This document shows, one piece after another, positions 48,166-55,380 of a stretch of 64,000 nt of DNA. Origin of the DNA: Oscillospiraceae bacterium (GTDB lineage Bacteria; Bacillota; Clostridia; Oscillospirales; Ruminococcaceae); the NCBI GenBank assembly GCA_017518255.1, contig JAFWVK010000084.1, positions 1 to 64,000 of the forward strand, in the 5' to 3' direction. Within the stretch, counting starts at the first letter, position 1. Each line of letters opens with the position of its first letter. Both the position numbers and the translations under genes were made by a program. The notes beneath the pieces are model-generated. The model was not told where the DNA came from, did no database searches, and saw only the letters and a program-made list of their open reading frames with translations.

Positions 48166-48656
48166 TGAGACTGACCGGTGCGATGCTGCTTCTGGCAGCA
48201 AGTATGATGTGCGGATGCTTTGCTGCGGCACGGCTGAAAAAGCATGTTCATGAAATTCAGAAACTGATTCAGCTGACGGATTCCATGATGACACAGTTGC
48301 AGAGCAGTCTGCCCTTTATTTCAGATCTGCTCCCGCAGCTTGCCGATAATCCGGCATACCGTGATCTTCATTTTCTGCGTTCGGCAGCGGATCATGCAGA
48401 CTGTTTTCCTTCGAGCTGGGAAGAAGCAGTGGAAGAAGATCCTGAGCTGACGCCGGAAATGCGTGAAATCCTGCTGACGGTCGGACAAACCCTCGGCAGT
48501 ACAACACTTGAAGGGCAGATTTCCGCACTGCGGCTCTGTCAGTCCCAGCTGATATCGCTGCGGGAGCAGGCAAAGACGTGCAGTATGCAAAAGGGCACTC
48601 TTTTCCGCAGCATGGGACTGCTGTGCGGTATTTTTCTCGATATACTTCTACTATAA
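48162..48656 (+). CDS. spoIIIAB: stage III sporulation protein AB
   Basis: Membrane protein of the SpoIIIA channel, 164 residues. One membrane segment at each end (LTGAMLLLAASMMCGCFAAA and MGLLCGIFLDILLL) flanks a helical cytosolic domain, as in type II secretion GspF-like proteins. The start (ATG at 48162) overlaps the spoIIIAA stop as ATGA; a second ATG at 48165 follows at once. The longer frame from 48120 lies inside spoIIIAA and is rejected. Confidence 0.9.
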   Translation: MMRLTGAMLLLAASMMCGCFAAARLKKHVHEIQKLIQLTDSMMTQLQSSLPFISDLLPQLADNPAYRDLHFLRSAADHADCFPSSWEEAVEEDPELTPEMREILLTVGQTLGSTTLEGQISALRLCQSQLISLREQAKTCSMQKGTLFRSMGLLCGIFLDILLL

Positions 48657-48674
48657 TGAACGGAGCGGTTCTGT

Positions 48675-48872
48675 ATGGATATCGACCTGATCTTTAAGGT
48701 TGCGGGAATCGGCATTATTGTTGCTGTTCTGAATCTTGTTCTGAAACGCGCAGAACGTGAAGAGCAGGCAATGCTGACAACTCTGGCGGGTCTGATTGTG
48801 GTTCTGATGCTGATTATCAGTGAAATTCAAAAGCTGTTTGATACGGTTAAAACGGTGTTTGGCTTATGGTGA
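48675..48872 (+). CDS. spoIIIAC: stage III sporulation protein AC
   Basis: 65-residue membrane protein with two helices: DLIFKVAGIGIIVAVLNLVL and TTLAGLIVVLMLIISEIQKL, joined by the conserved KRAEREEQAML. Length and pattern match SpoIIIAC. It overlaps spoIIIAD by 7 bases. Confidence 0.93.
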   Translation: MDIDLIFKVAGIGIIVAVLNLVLKRAEREEQAMLTTLAGLIVVLMLIISEIQKLFDTVKTVFGLW

Positions 48873-49264
48873 CAACGGTTCAGATCGCCGGAATGTCTCT
48901 GACTGCGGTACTGCTTGCAAAGCTTTTGGAGCGATATGCGGCCGAGCAGGCACTGCTCCTGACGCTTTTGCTGGGAACACTTCTGACCGGCGCCGGTGTT
49001 CTTGCACTGATGCCGGTAATCAATCAGATTGATGTCCTGATGGAACATGCCGGACTCAGTGCCTCAGAAACAGCGAGCATCGGGAAAGCAATCGGGATTT
49101 GCTGTGTGACGCAGCTAGCCGCCGATGTGTGTAAAGATGCGGGGGCATCCGCGCTTGCAACGGGCGTTTTGCTGACAGGAAAAGCTGCACTTCTGCTGCT
49201 GATTCTTCCGTTAATCGAACCGCTGCTTTCTTTGATGCAGGAGGTGATAGATTGCGTTTCCTGA
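48866..49264 (+). CDS. spoIIIAD: stage III sporulation protein AD
   Basis: 132-residue membrane protein with four hydrophobic segments (VQIAGMSLTAVLLAKLL, LLTLLLGTLLTGAGVLALM, GICCVTQLAADVCKDAG, AALLLLILPLIEPLLSLM), the SpoIIIAD plan. It overlaps both neighbours (7 and 13 bases), so the block AC-AD-AE is translationally coupled. Confidence 0.92.
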   Translation: MVTTVQIAGMSLTAVLLAKLLERYAAEQALLLTLLLGTLLTGAGVLALMPVINQIDVLMEHAGLSASETASIGKAIGICCVTQLAADVCKDAGASALATGVLLTGKAALLLLILPLIEPLLSLMQEVIDCVS

Positions 49265-50391
49265 TAAAAGCCGGTTTATTTACGGTTCTTTTCCTCGTGA
49301 TGATGCATCTTTTCGGGATGAACTGTTTTGCAGATACTTCGATTCCGGAGGGTATTGCGGAAACTTTGCATGAAACCGATCTTGAAATACCATCTGATAC
49401 GCAGGATGCACTTTCGGATTTCGGGGTGAGTGTGGAAGAACCGGAATCGGTCTTGTCTTTATCTCCGTCCGATTATCTGCATCATTTCACTGGTACACTG
49501 AAAAAGGAGCTGCGTGCGCCGTTTGTGCTGCTGTTTTCACTGCTTTCCCTGACGCTGCTGTCTTCTCTGCTCAGCGGACTGGGTGATACGGTATCCGACA
49601 GCGGAATGCGGCGGCTCGTTGAGATGCTGTGTGCCATTGTCTGTACAGCCGGCGCAGCGAAACCGTTATGTACCTGCTTAGAAAGGACAGCTTCGACACT
49701 GGAAAACGGACAGGCGTTTATGCTGAGTTTTATTCCCGTGTTTTCTGCGTTTCTTGCAGCAGGGGGACATGTCGCAAGCGGTGCAACCTATCAGCTTTTT
49801 ATTTTATTTTTAACAGAAACGGTCATGCAGATTGCAAACAGTTTTCTGTTTCCGCTTCTGCAAATGTCGGCTGCTATCGGAATTGCCGATGCCATACACC
49901 CGGAACTTCGGCTCGGAGGATTTGTCTCAGGCTTCAAAAAGATCATCACCTGGACTTTGGGGACGTTTATGGCACTGTTTTCGGCGCTGCTGTCCGTCCG
50001 GAGCTTTGTTGCGGTTTCGGCGGATTCTCTTGCATCAAAGTCGGTCAAGCTTCTTTCTTCATCGCTGATTCCGATTATCGGCGGCGCTGTCTCGGATGCC
50101 TACGGAACGGTGCAGGGGAGTATCCGCCTTGTCCGGAACGGAACCGGAGCTGCCGGAATTCTGATTATACTCTGCATGATTATGCCTGCGCTGGTTTCGC
50201 TGATTCTGTTTCGTGCAATTTTTGCATTTTCTGGCGTTTTTGCGGAAATTGCGGGAACGAAATCACTTTCCGCACTTTTTCAGAATATACAGTCTGTCCT
50301 TTCTGCGGCTTTTGCGCTGCTGATCTGTTTTTCACTGATGCTGATTTTTTCCTGTGCAGTAATGCTGCTGTTAACGGGCGGCTCAAATTAA
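49252..50391 (+). CDS. spoIIIAE: stage III sporulation protein AE
   Basis: Polytopic membrane protein of 379 residues with an N-terminal signal-like helix and about eight further helices (FVLLFSLLSLTLLSSLLSGL, QLFILFLTETVMQIANSFLF, GAAGILIILCMIMPALVSLI). The start codon is TTG at 49252 with AGGAGG 6 bases upstream, placed inside the end of spoIIIAD. Needed for late engulfment-stage communication; no odd features apart from the start codon. Confidence 0.92.
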   Translation: MRFLIKAGLFTVLFLVMMHLFGMNCFADTSIPEGIAETLHETDLEIPSDTQDALSDFGVSVEEPESVLSLSPSDYLHHFTGTLKKELRAPFVLLFSLLSLTLLSSLLSGLGDTVSDSGMRRLVEMLCAIVCTAGAAKPLCTCLERTASTLENGQAFMLSFIPVFSAFLAAGGHVASGATYQLFILFLTETVMQIANSFLFPLLQMSAAIGIADAIHPELRLGGFVSGFKKIITWTLGTFMALFSALLSVRSFVAVSADSLASKSVKLLSSSLIPIIGGAVSDAYGTVQGSIRLVRNGTGAAGILIILCMIMPALVSLILFRAIFAFSGVFAEIAGTKSLSALFQNIQSVLSAAFALLICFSLMLIFSCAVMLLLTGGSN

Positions 50392-50404
50392 GAGGGGTGA
50401 TTAT

Positions 50405-50866
50405 TTGGGTATGCTTCGGAGTGCGGTTCTCTGCGGATGCTTTGCATCTGTTGCGTTTTCCCTTGCTGAGGGAATCCTTCCGCTGGAGCGGTTTCAGAAG
50501 CAGATCCGGCTTCTGATTACCGTATTGCTGCTATCTGTGCTGCTGCGGCCGGTTCTGCATCTGAAAGATGCAGAACTTTCAATACAGGATGCAGACGTCA
50601 ACCCACAGACAGAAACACTGACAGCATCATTAAAGCAGGCACAGGAATCGGCAGTTTCAGAGAGTATATGCAACGCGCTGAACCGGGCTTTGTCTGAAAA
50701 AAATATTGCATGTACGGTTTCTGAATGCAGTCTGCATATTGATCCGGATAACAGCATAATAATCAATGAGGTTGTAATAACAGGAAATGTGCAGACAGGA
50801 ACCGTTTATCTGAGAGAATGGCTGGGAACGGAAGTGAAAATCCGGGAGGGAGGCAGCAGCGGATGA
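50405..50866 (+). CDS. spoIIIAF: stage III sporulation protein AF
   Basis: 153 residues: two membrane helices at the N-terminus (LCGCFASVAFSLAEGILP, LLITVLLLSVLLRPVL) and a soluble domain. Start codon TTG with GAGGGG 8 bases upstream; ATG two codons later (50411) is an alternative. It ends in a 4-base overlap with spoIIIAG. Confidence 0.88.
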   Translation: MGMLRSAVLCGCFASVAFSLAEGILPLERFQKQIRLLITVLLLSVLLRPVLHLKDAELSIQDADVNPQTETLTASLKQAQESAVSESICNALNRALSEKNIACTVSECSLHIDPDNSIIINEVVITGNVQTGTVYLREWLGTEVKIREGGSSG

Positions 50867-51408
50867 AGGAATACGTAGAAAAGATCAAAAAAATCTTTCA
50901 GGGAGAAAAAGGTTTGCGATTGATTGTCATACTCGGGCTGACAGGAATGGCGCTGATTCTTTTCTCAAGTTTTCCGTCAAAAAAGGAATCCCAAAAGCAG
51001 CAAAATAAAACAGCAGTTTTCTCAGCCGATAACTCTCCGGCAGCCGATCAGTACCGGATTTCGCTGGAAAAAAGGCTGACGGAACTGCTTTCAAAGATGG
51101 ACGGAATCGGCAAAGCCGAAGTTATGATTACGCTGAGCGGAAGTGCAGAGCAGATTTATGCAGAGGAGGTGAGATCGTCAAAGAGTGATCACAGCGACCA
51201 GAAGGAGGCGACCTATGTGATTACGAAGTCAGGCGGAAATGAATCCGCGCTGGTATCTGAAACCAGATACCCCGCAGTGATCGGCGCTGTGATTCTGTGT
51301 TCATCAGGAGACAGGGCAGTGATTCGCGAAAAAGTTAGCAGGGCTGTTTCAACGGCTCTCGGAATACCGGCATCCAGTGTGTTTGTCGGGAAATCCGGTA
51401 CATACTGA
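50863..51408 (+). CDS. spoIIIAG: stage III sporulation protein AG
   Basis: 181 residues: a membrane helix (LIVILGLTGMALILFSSF) and an extracytoplasmic ring-building motif domain with ISLEKRLTELLSKMDGIGKA and VSRAVSTALGIPASSVFVG. Forms the large ring of the channel in the intermembrane space. The start at 50863 (MKEYVEKIKK) is coupled to spoIIIAF through ATGA, with GGGAGG upstream; the longer frame is inside spoIIIAF. Confidence 0.92.
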   Translation: MKEYVEKIKKIFQGEKGLRLIVILGLTGMALILFSSFPSKKESQKQQNKTAVFSADNSPAADQYRISLEKRLTELLSKMDGIGKAEVMITLSGSAEQIYAEEVRSSKSDHSDQKEATYVITKSGGNESALVSETRYPAVIGAVILCSSGDRAVIREKVSRAVSTALGIPASSVFVGKSGTY

Positions 51409-51421
51409 AAGGAGAAGCGTT

Positions 51422-52021
51422 ATGAAGAAACCAACATTGATTATCGGGAAAAAACAGATTGTTCTGAGTCTGCTGACGCTGGTTCTCGGCGCGGCGGTTT
51501 ATCTGAATTATGTCCTTGCGGGCGGGAGGGGACTTCTGACTGCGCAGTCAGGTATACCGGCTTCGGAGCAGTCAGCAGCAGCGGGTGCCGATGACCTTTC
51601 CGGCTACGGCACGGCGGAAATGGTCAGCGTGTCTCCGGGAAAGTCCGATTACTTTGCACAGGCTAGACTGGACAAACAAAACAGCCGCGACCGTGCCGTT
51701 CAAACGCTCCAGAGCATCATCGGCGGCGGTGATCTCAGCAATGACGAAATGGTGACCAATGCGATTGATGCTGTGAATATGTCGAAGCTGATTGCAAGTG
51801 AAAATGTGATAGAAAGCCTGATTCTTTCCCAGGGATATTCCGACTGCGTGGTGTATCTCGACGGTCAAAGTGCAAAAGTCGTTGTGGAAAGCCCCGGTCT
51901 GGATGCCGCACAGGCAGCAGCAATCAAGGATATTATCCTGACGGAAACGGCTGTTCCCGCAGAGGGAATCCGGATTTTTGAGGTTTCCGATGAAAAACAG
52001 CCTTCTGTGACAGACGAATGA
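51422..52021 (+). CDS. spoIIIAH: stage III sporulation protein AH
   Basis: 199 residues: a membrane helix (IVLSLLTLVLGAAVYLNYVL) and a C-terminal YscJ/FliF-type domain (QSIIGGGDLSNDEMVTNAID, DCVVYLDGQSAKVVVESPGL). It meets SpoIIQ of the forespore. The start at 51422 has GAAAGGAG 6 bases upstream. Last gene of the operon; an A/T-rich stretch with weak hairpins (CTTTTTTT/AAAAAAG) follows. Confidence 0.93.
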   Translation: MKKPTLIIGKKQIVLSLLTLVLGAAVYLNYVLAGGRGLLTAQSGIPASEQSAAAGADDLSGYGTAEMVSVSPGKSDYFAQARLDKQNSRDRAVQTLQSIIGGGDLSNDEMVTNAIDAVNMSKLIASENVIESLILSQGYSDCVVYLDGQSAKVVVESPGLDAAQAAAIKDIILTETAVPAEGIRIFEVSDEKQPSVTDE

Positions 52022-52063
52022 GCTTTTTTTGCAAAAAAGAATGATTTTTTTTTCAAAAAAAGG

Positions 52064-52092
52064 TTGTGCGAAACGGAAAAATCTGATATAAT
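52064..52092 (+). promoter_or_regulatory. promoter of the Asp23-nusB-recN run
   Basis: TTGTGC (52064-52069), 17-base spacer ending TGA, TATAAT (52087-52092), 81 bases upstream of the Asp23-family gene. No later promoter or terminator is visible until after recN. Confidence 0.65.
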
Positions 52093-52172
52093 AATAAAGT
52101 ATGGGTGCAGACAGGCGGCAGAACGGAATTCTGCCGTCCTGTCGGGTTGTTTCATCTGAGGAGGTTACAAAT

Positions 52173-52523
52173 ATGAGCAATGATTATCCCAAGAAAGCAG
52201 CTTCGCATGGCGTAGTCCGGATTTCAGAAAATGTAATTCGTTCGATTGCCGCGGTTGCCGCAAAGGAGATTGACGGCATTTCCGGCCTTGCGGAGAAAAG
52301 AAACGGAATTGCCGGATTGTTCTGTCCTTCTGAACCGGTAAAGGTTCAGGTTGTCAACGATATGATCGAAATAACGGTTCGTGTGATTCTGGAGGAAGGC
52401 GTTCGGCTGATGAACGTCGCCGAGCAGGTTCAGCAGAATATTAAGAGTAATATTCAGAATATGACCGGTGTGATTGTATCAAAGGTTCACGTAATTGCAG
52501 TCGGTATTGCATTTGATGCATAA
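52173..52523 (+). CDS. Asp23/Gls24-family envelope stress protein
   Basis: 116 residues of the Asp23/DUF322 family: GVVRISENVIRSIAAVAAKE, IDGISGLAEKR, VQVVNDMIEITVRVILEEGV, LMNVAEQVQQNIKSNIQNMTG and VSKVHVIAVGIAF. In Firmicutes these proteins sit at the inner face of the membrane and are linked to cell-wall or alkaline stress, and one is regularly encoded directly before nusB. The start at 52173 has GAGGAGG upstream; the longer frame is not supported. Confidence 0.93.
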   Translation: MSNDYPKKAASHGVVRISENVIRSIAAVAAKEIDGISGLAEKRNGIAGLFCPSEPVKVQVVNDMIEITVRVILEEGVRLMNVAEQVQQNIKSNIQNMTGVIVSKVHVIAVGIAFDA

Positions 52524-52548
52524 TGCGTCCGGACGAAAGGAACAGAAA

Positions 52549-52977
52549 ATGGTGAATCCGAACAGACGTATGATTCGGGACAGCGCGATGAAGCTGCTGT
52601 TTGAGAAATCTCTGCGTGATGATTCTCTTGAGGAACTCTATGCGATTGCAGAGGAAATAGATGAGATTATTGTGAATGATGCCGTTAAGGAACTGGTTGA
52701 GGGAACAATTGCGCATCTGGCAGCAATTGATGAAATCATTCAGCGGTTCAGCAAGAAGCGCAGTATTAACCGGATTTCCAAGCTGAATCTGACAATTCTC
52801 CGCCTTGCAATCTATGAGATTCTGTATGATGAAGGAACACCGGTAAATGCGGCGGTTTCCGAGGCTGTGATTCTGGCTGAGACATATTCGGCATCTGATG
52901 AGGATATCCGGTTTGTCAACGGCTTGCTCGGAGCTTTTACAAAGGAACTGGCAGAACAGGGCGGCAGCCCGTCATGA
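52549..52977 (+). CDS. nusB: transcription antitermination protein NusB
   Basis: All-helical 142-residue RNA-binding factor acting with NusE in rRNA antitermination. Hallmarks: RDSAMKLLFEKSLRDDSLEE, ISKLNLTILRLAIYEIL, TPVNAAVSEAVILAETYSA and FVNGLLGAFTKELAE. The start at 52549 has GAAAGGAA 5 bases upstream. Its stop overlaps the next start as ATGA. Confidence 0.94.
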   Translation: MVNPNRRMIRDSAMKLLFEKSLRDDSLEELYAIAEEIDEIIVNDAVKELVEGTIAHLAAIDEIIQRFSKKRSINRISKLNLTILRLAIYEILYDEGTPVNAAVSEAVILAETYSASDEDIRFVNGLLGAFTKELAEQGGSPS

Positions 52978-53948
52978 AACTGCTCGGTCTGGATACCAGT
53001 AATTACACGACCTCTCTTGCATGGTATGATACAGCTTCCGGTATCATCACACAGAAAAAAATGCTGCTGCCTGTTCCGGAGGGACAGGCAGGTCTGCGGC
53101 AGAGTGATGCGGTCTTCCAGCATGTCAGACAGCTTCCGGAACTGACCGAGCAGCTCTTTGCGGAATGCGGCAATCTGCTGCCGGATGCAATCGGTGTTTC
53201 GGATGCGCCGAGAACTGTGGAAAACTCTTACATGCCGTGCTTCCTTGCAGGAACCGGTGCAGCAAGAATGCTTGCTGCTGTTTTGCATGTTCCGCTGTAC
53301 CGTACCTCTCATCAGATCGGTCATATTCTTGCGGCGCTGTATTCCGCACACTGCATTTCATGGCTGGATGCAACAGGGAAGCCTTTTCTGGCATTTCATG
53401 TCAGCGGCGGGACAACGGACTGTGTGCTGTGTACCCCTGATTCCGAACGTGTTTTACAGATTGAGCAGGTTTCCGGTTCACTTGACCTGAAAGCCGGACA
53501 GGCTGTTGACCGGGTCGGGCTGATGCTCAGTCTGTCATTTCCGTGCGGTTCGGCACTGGAACAGCTTGCAGCGCAGAGTAATTCTTCTGCCCATATGCAG
53601 GTCAGACTGAAGGACGGCTGCTGTTCTTTATCCGGGCTTCAGAATCAATGTGAGGCCATGCTCAAAAAGAATACCGCTCCAGCGGATATTGCGCGATACT
53701 GCCTGAATTCCGTTTCTGCGGTTTTGCGTGCTATGACAACGGAAGCTGTGAAAAAATGCGGAGATGTGCCGGTGCTGTTTGCCGGCGGTGTTCTTTCCGA
53801 CCGGCTGATTCAGGATCAACTCCGGAATCTGCCGGTAAAAACTGCGTTTGCAGAGCCGGCTTTTTCATCGGATAATGCTGCCGGCACGGCTATTTTTGCA
53901 GCGCGAAAGGAGATGCAGGCATGTCCGTCCTTACCGTCAGTCAGCTGA
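52974..53948 (+). CDS. M22/TsaD-like paralog
   Basis: 324-residue member of the Gcp/TsaD (Kae1) superfamily, but a divergent paralog rather than the t6A enzyme. The N-terminus LGLDTSNYTTSLAWYD is the ASKHA nucleotide fold; the metal motif appears as SHQIGHI; phosphate loops are FHVSGGTTDC and LFAGGVLSD. Several residues usual in TsaD are changed. Clostridia often carry this second copy between nusB and xseA; its function is unknown to me. It overlaps nusB by 4 bases and xseA by 28 bases. Confidence 0.85.
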   Translation: MKLLGLDTSNYTTSLAWYDTASGIITQKKMLLPVPEGQAGLRQSDAVFQHVRQLPELTEQLFAECGNLLPDAIGVSDAPRTVENSYMPCFLAGTGAARMLAAVLHVPLYRTSHQIGHILAALYSAHCISWLDATGKPFLAFHVSGGTTDCVLCTPDSERVLQIEQVSGSLDLKAGQAVDRVGLMLSLSFPCGSALEQLAAQSNSSAHMQVRLKDGCCSLSGLQNQCEAMLKKNTAPADIARYCLNSVSAVLRAMTTEAVKKCGDVPVLFAGGVLSDRLIQDQLRNLPVKTAFAEPAFSSDNAAGTAIFAARKEMQACPSLPSVS

Positions 53949-55129
53949 ATCGTTATGTTTCTTTTTTACTGAAAGAGGATGCACATTTGCGTTCTGTCCT
54001 GCTGCGGGGTGAAATTGCGAATTTCACGCGAAATTTTCGTTCCGGTCACTGCTATTTCAGTGTTCGCGATCCTGAAGCAGCAGTCAGGGCGGTTATGTTT
54101 CGCTCGAATGCAGACAGGCTGAAATTTCAGCCTGAAAACGGGATGCATGTGATCCTTCAGGGGACTGTCACGCTTTATGAAAAAGACGGTTCATATCAGA
54201 TCAATGTCACGGACATGCAGCCCGACGGTATCGGCGCACAGGCACTAGCCTTACAGCAAAGACGTCAGAAACTTTCGGAACTGGGCTTTTTTGCGCCGGA
54301 GCGGAAACGTCCGATCCCTCCCATGCCGAAAAAAATCGGAATCGTGACTTCTCGCAGCGGAGCGGCATTGCACGATATGCTGCAAATTCTGAGCAGACGG
54401 TATCCGATCGGAAACGTATGTATTTATCCGGCACTTGTGCAGGGGGATGCGGCGCCGCAGTCGATCTCGGAATCTCTGCGAGTTGCAGGAGAAGACGGTT
54501 GCGACCTGATTCTGATGGGCAGAGGCGGCGGCTCGAACGAAGACCTCTCCGCTTTTCAGTCGGAGGAGGTTGCGTATGCCGTGTTCCGTTCACCGGTTCC
54601 GGTCATCAGTGCGGTCGGTCATGAAACCGATCACTGTATTGCGGATGAAGTTGCGGATTTGCGCGCACCGACTCCGTCGGCTGCCGCAGAACTGGCAGTA
54701 CCCGATATCCGAACGTTACTCCGCAGCATTGATACCTATGCGGAACGTCTCCGGAAAGCTGCCGGGCATGAGATTCGCATGAAAGCGCTTGCTTTACAGA
54801 ATCTTTCCTTTCTGCTGGAGAAGCAGTCGCTTTTCAACCGGATTTCCGCGCAGGAAGAACGGTTGCTTGCAGCAGAAAGCCGTTTGAAATATTTTTGGAA
54901 CACTCTGTATCAAAATAAAGTTCAGCTTTGGGAACTGTGTGCCGGCAGACTGGATGCCGTCAGTCCTTTGAAAATACTGAGGCGCGGTTATGCGCTGGTT
55001 TACCGCGAACAATCACTGGTTCGCCGTTCGGATGAGCTGAATGAGGGAGATTTGCTCCGGATTCAGCTTGCAGACGGCAGTGTGACTGCTGCCGTGACCC
55101 GAACCGGAGACGAATTTACAGGAGCATGA
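53921..55129 (+). CDS. xseA: exonuclease VII large subunit
   Basis: Catalytic subunit of the single-strand DNA exonuclease VII, 402 residues. N-terminal OB-fold (LTVSQLNRYVSFLLKEDAHL, LRGEIANFTRNFRSGHCYFS), then the catalytic core KKIGIVTSRSGAALHDMLQI, LMGRGGGSNEDLSAFQSEEV and ISAVGHETDHCIADEVADLR, then a coiled coil. The start lies inside the preceding gene with AAAGGAG upstream. The small subunit gene follows directly. Confidence 0.95.
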   Translation: MSVLTVSQLNRYVSFLLKEDAHLRSVLLRGEIANFTRNFRSGHCYFSVRDPEAAVRAVMFRSNADRLKFQPENGMHVILQGTVTLYEKDGSYQINVTDMQPDGIGAQALALQQRRQKLSELGFFAPERKRPIPPMPKKIGIVTSRSGAALHDMLQILSRRYPIGNVCIYPALVQGDAAPQSISESLRVAGEDGCDLILMGRGGGSNEDLSAFQSEEVAYAVFRSPVPVISAVGHETDHCIADEVADLRAPTPSAAAELAVPDIRTLLRSIDTYAERLRKAAGHEIRMKALALQNLSFLLEKQSLFNRISAQEERLLAAESRLKYFWNTLYQNKVQLWELCAGRLDAVSPLKILRRGYALVYREQSLVRRSDELNEGDLLRIQLADGSVTAAVTRTGDEFTGA

Positions 55130-55131
55130 AT

Positions 55132-55353
55132 ATGAATTTTGAAGAAGGAATGCAGCAGCTTGCGGAGATTACCGCAAAGCTGGAAGCCGGCGGGCTTCCT
55201 CTTGAGGAAGCGGTTGCTTTATACGGAGACGGTGCAAAGCTTGCGGCTGCCTGCCGCAGAGAGCTTGAGCAGGCAAAGCTGAAAGTCTCCGAATATGATT
55301 CCGGCACAAAGCAGGAAACTTTTATCAATACAGAGGAAGACGGCAATTCATAA
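55132..55353 (+). CDS. xseB: exonuclease VII small subunit
   Basis: 73 residues: MNFEEGMQQLAEITAKLEAG, GLPLEEAVALYGDGAKLA, then ELEQAKLKV, the standard XseB helices. The ATG at 55132 is preferred because AGGAG is 7 bases upstream; the ATG at 55126, which overlaps the xseA stop, is only one base from it. Confidence 0.94.
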   Translation: MNFEEGMQQLAEITAKLEAGGLPLEEAVALYGDGAKLAAACRRELEQAKLKVSEYDSGTKQETFINTEEDGNS

Positions 55354-55380
55354 CGCTGAAATTGCCGTGCGGAGATCATA

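Noticed and set aside
49629..50516. 295-aa plus-strand ORF overlapping spoIIIAE and spoIIIAF
   Set aside because: Out-of-frame shadow on the same strand, very rich in Cys, and it would displace two conserved sporulation genes.
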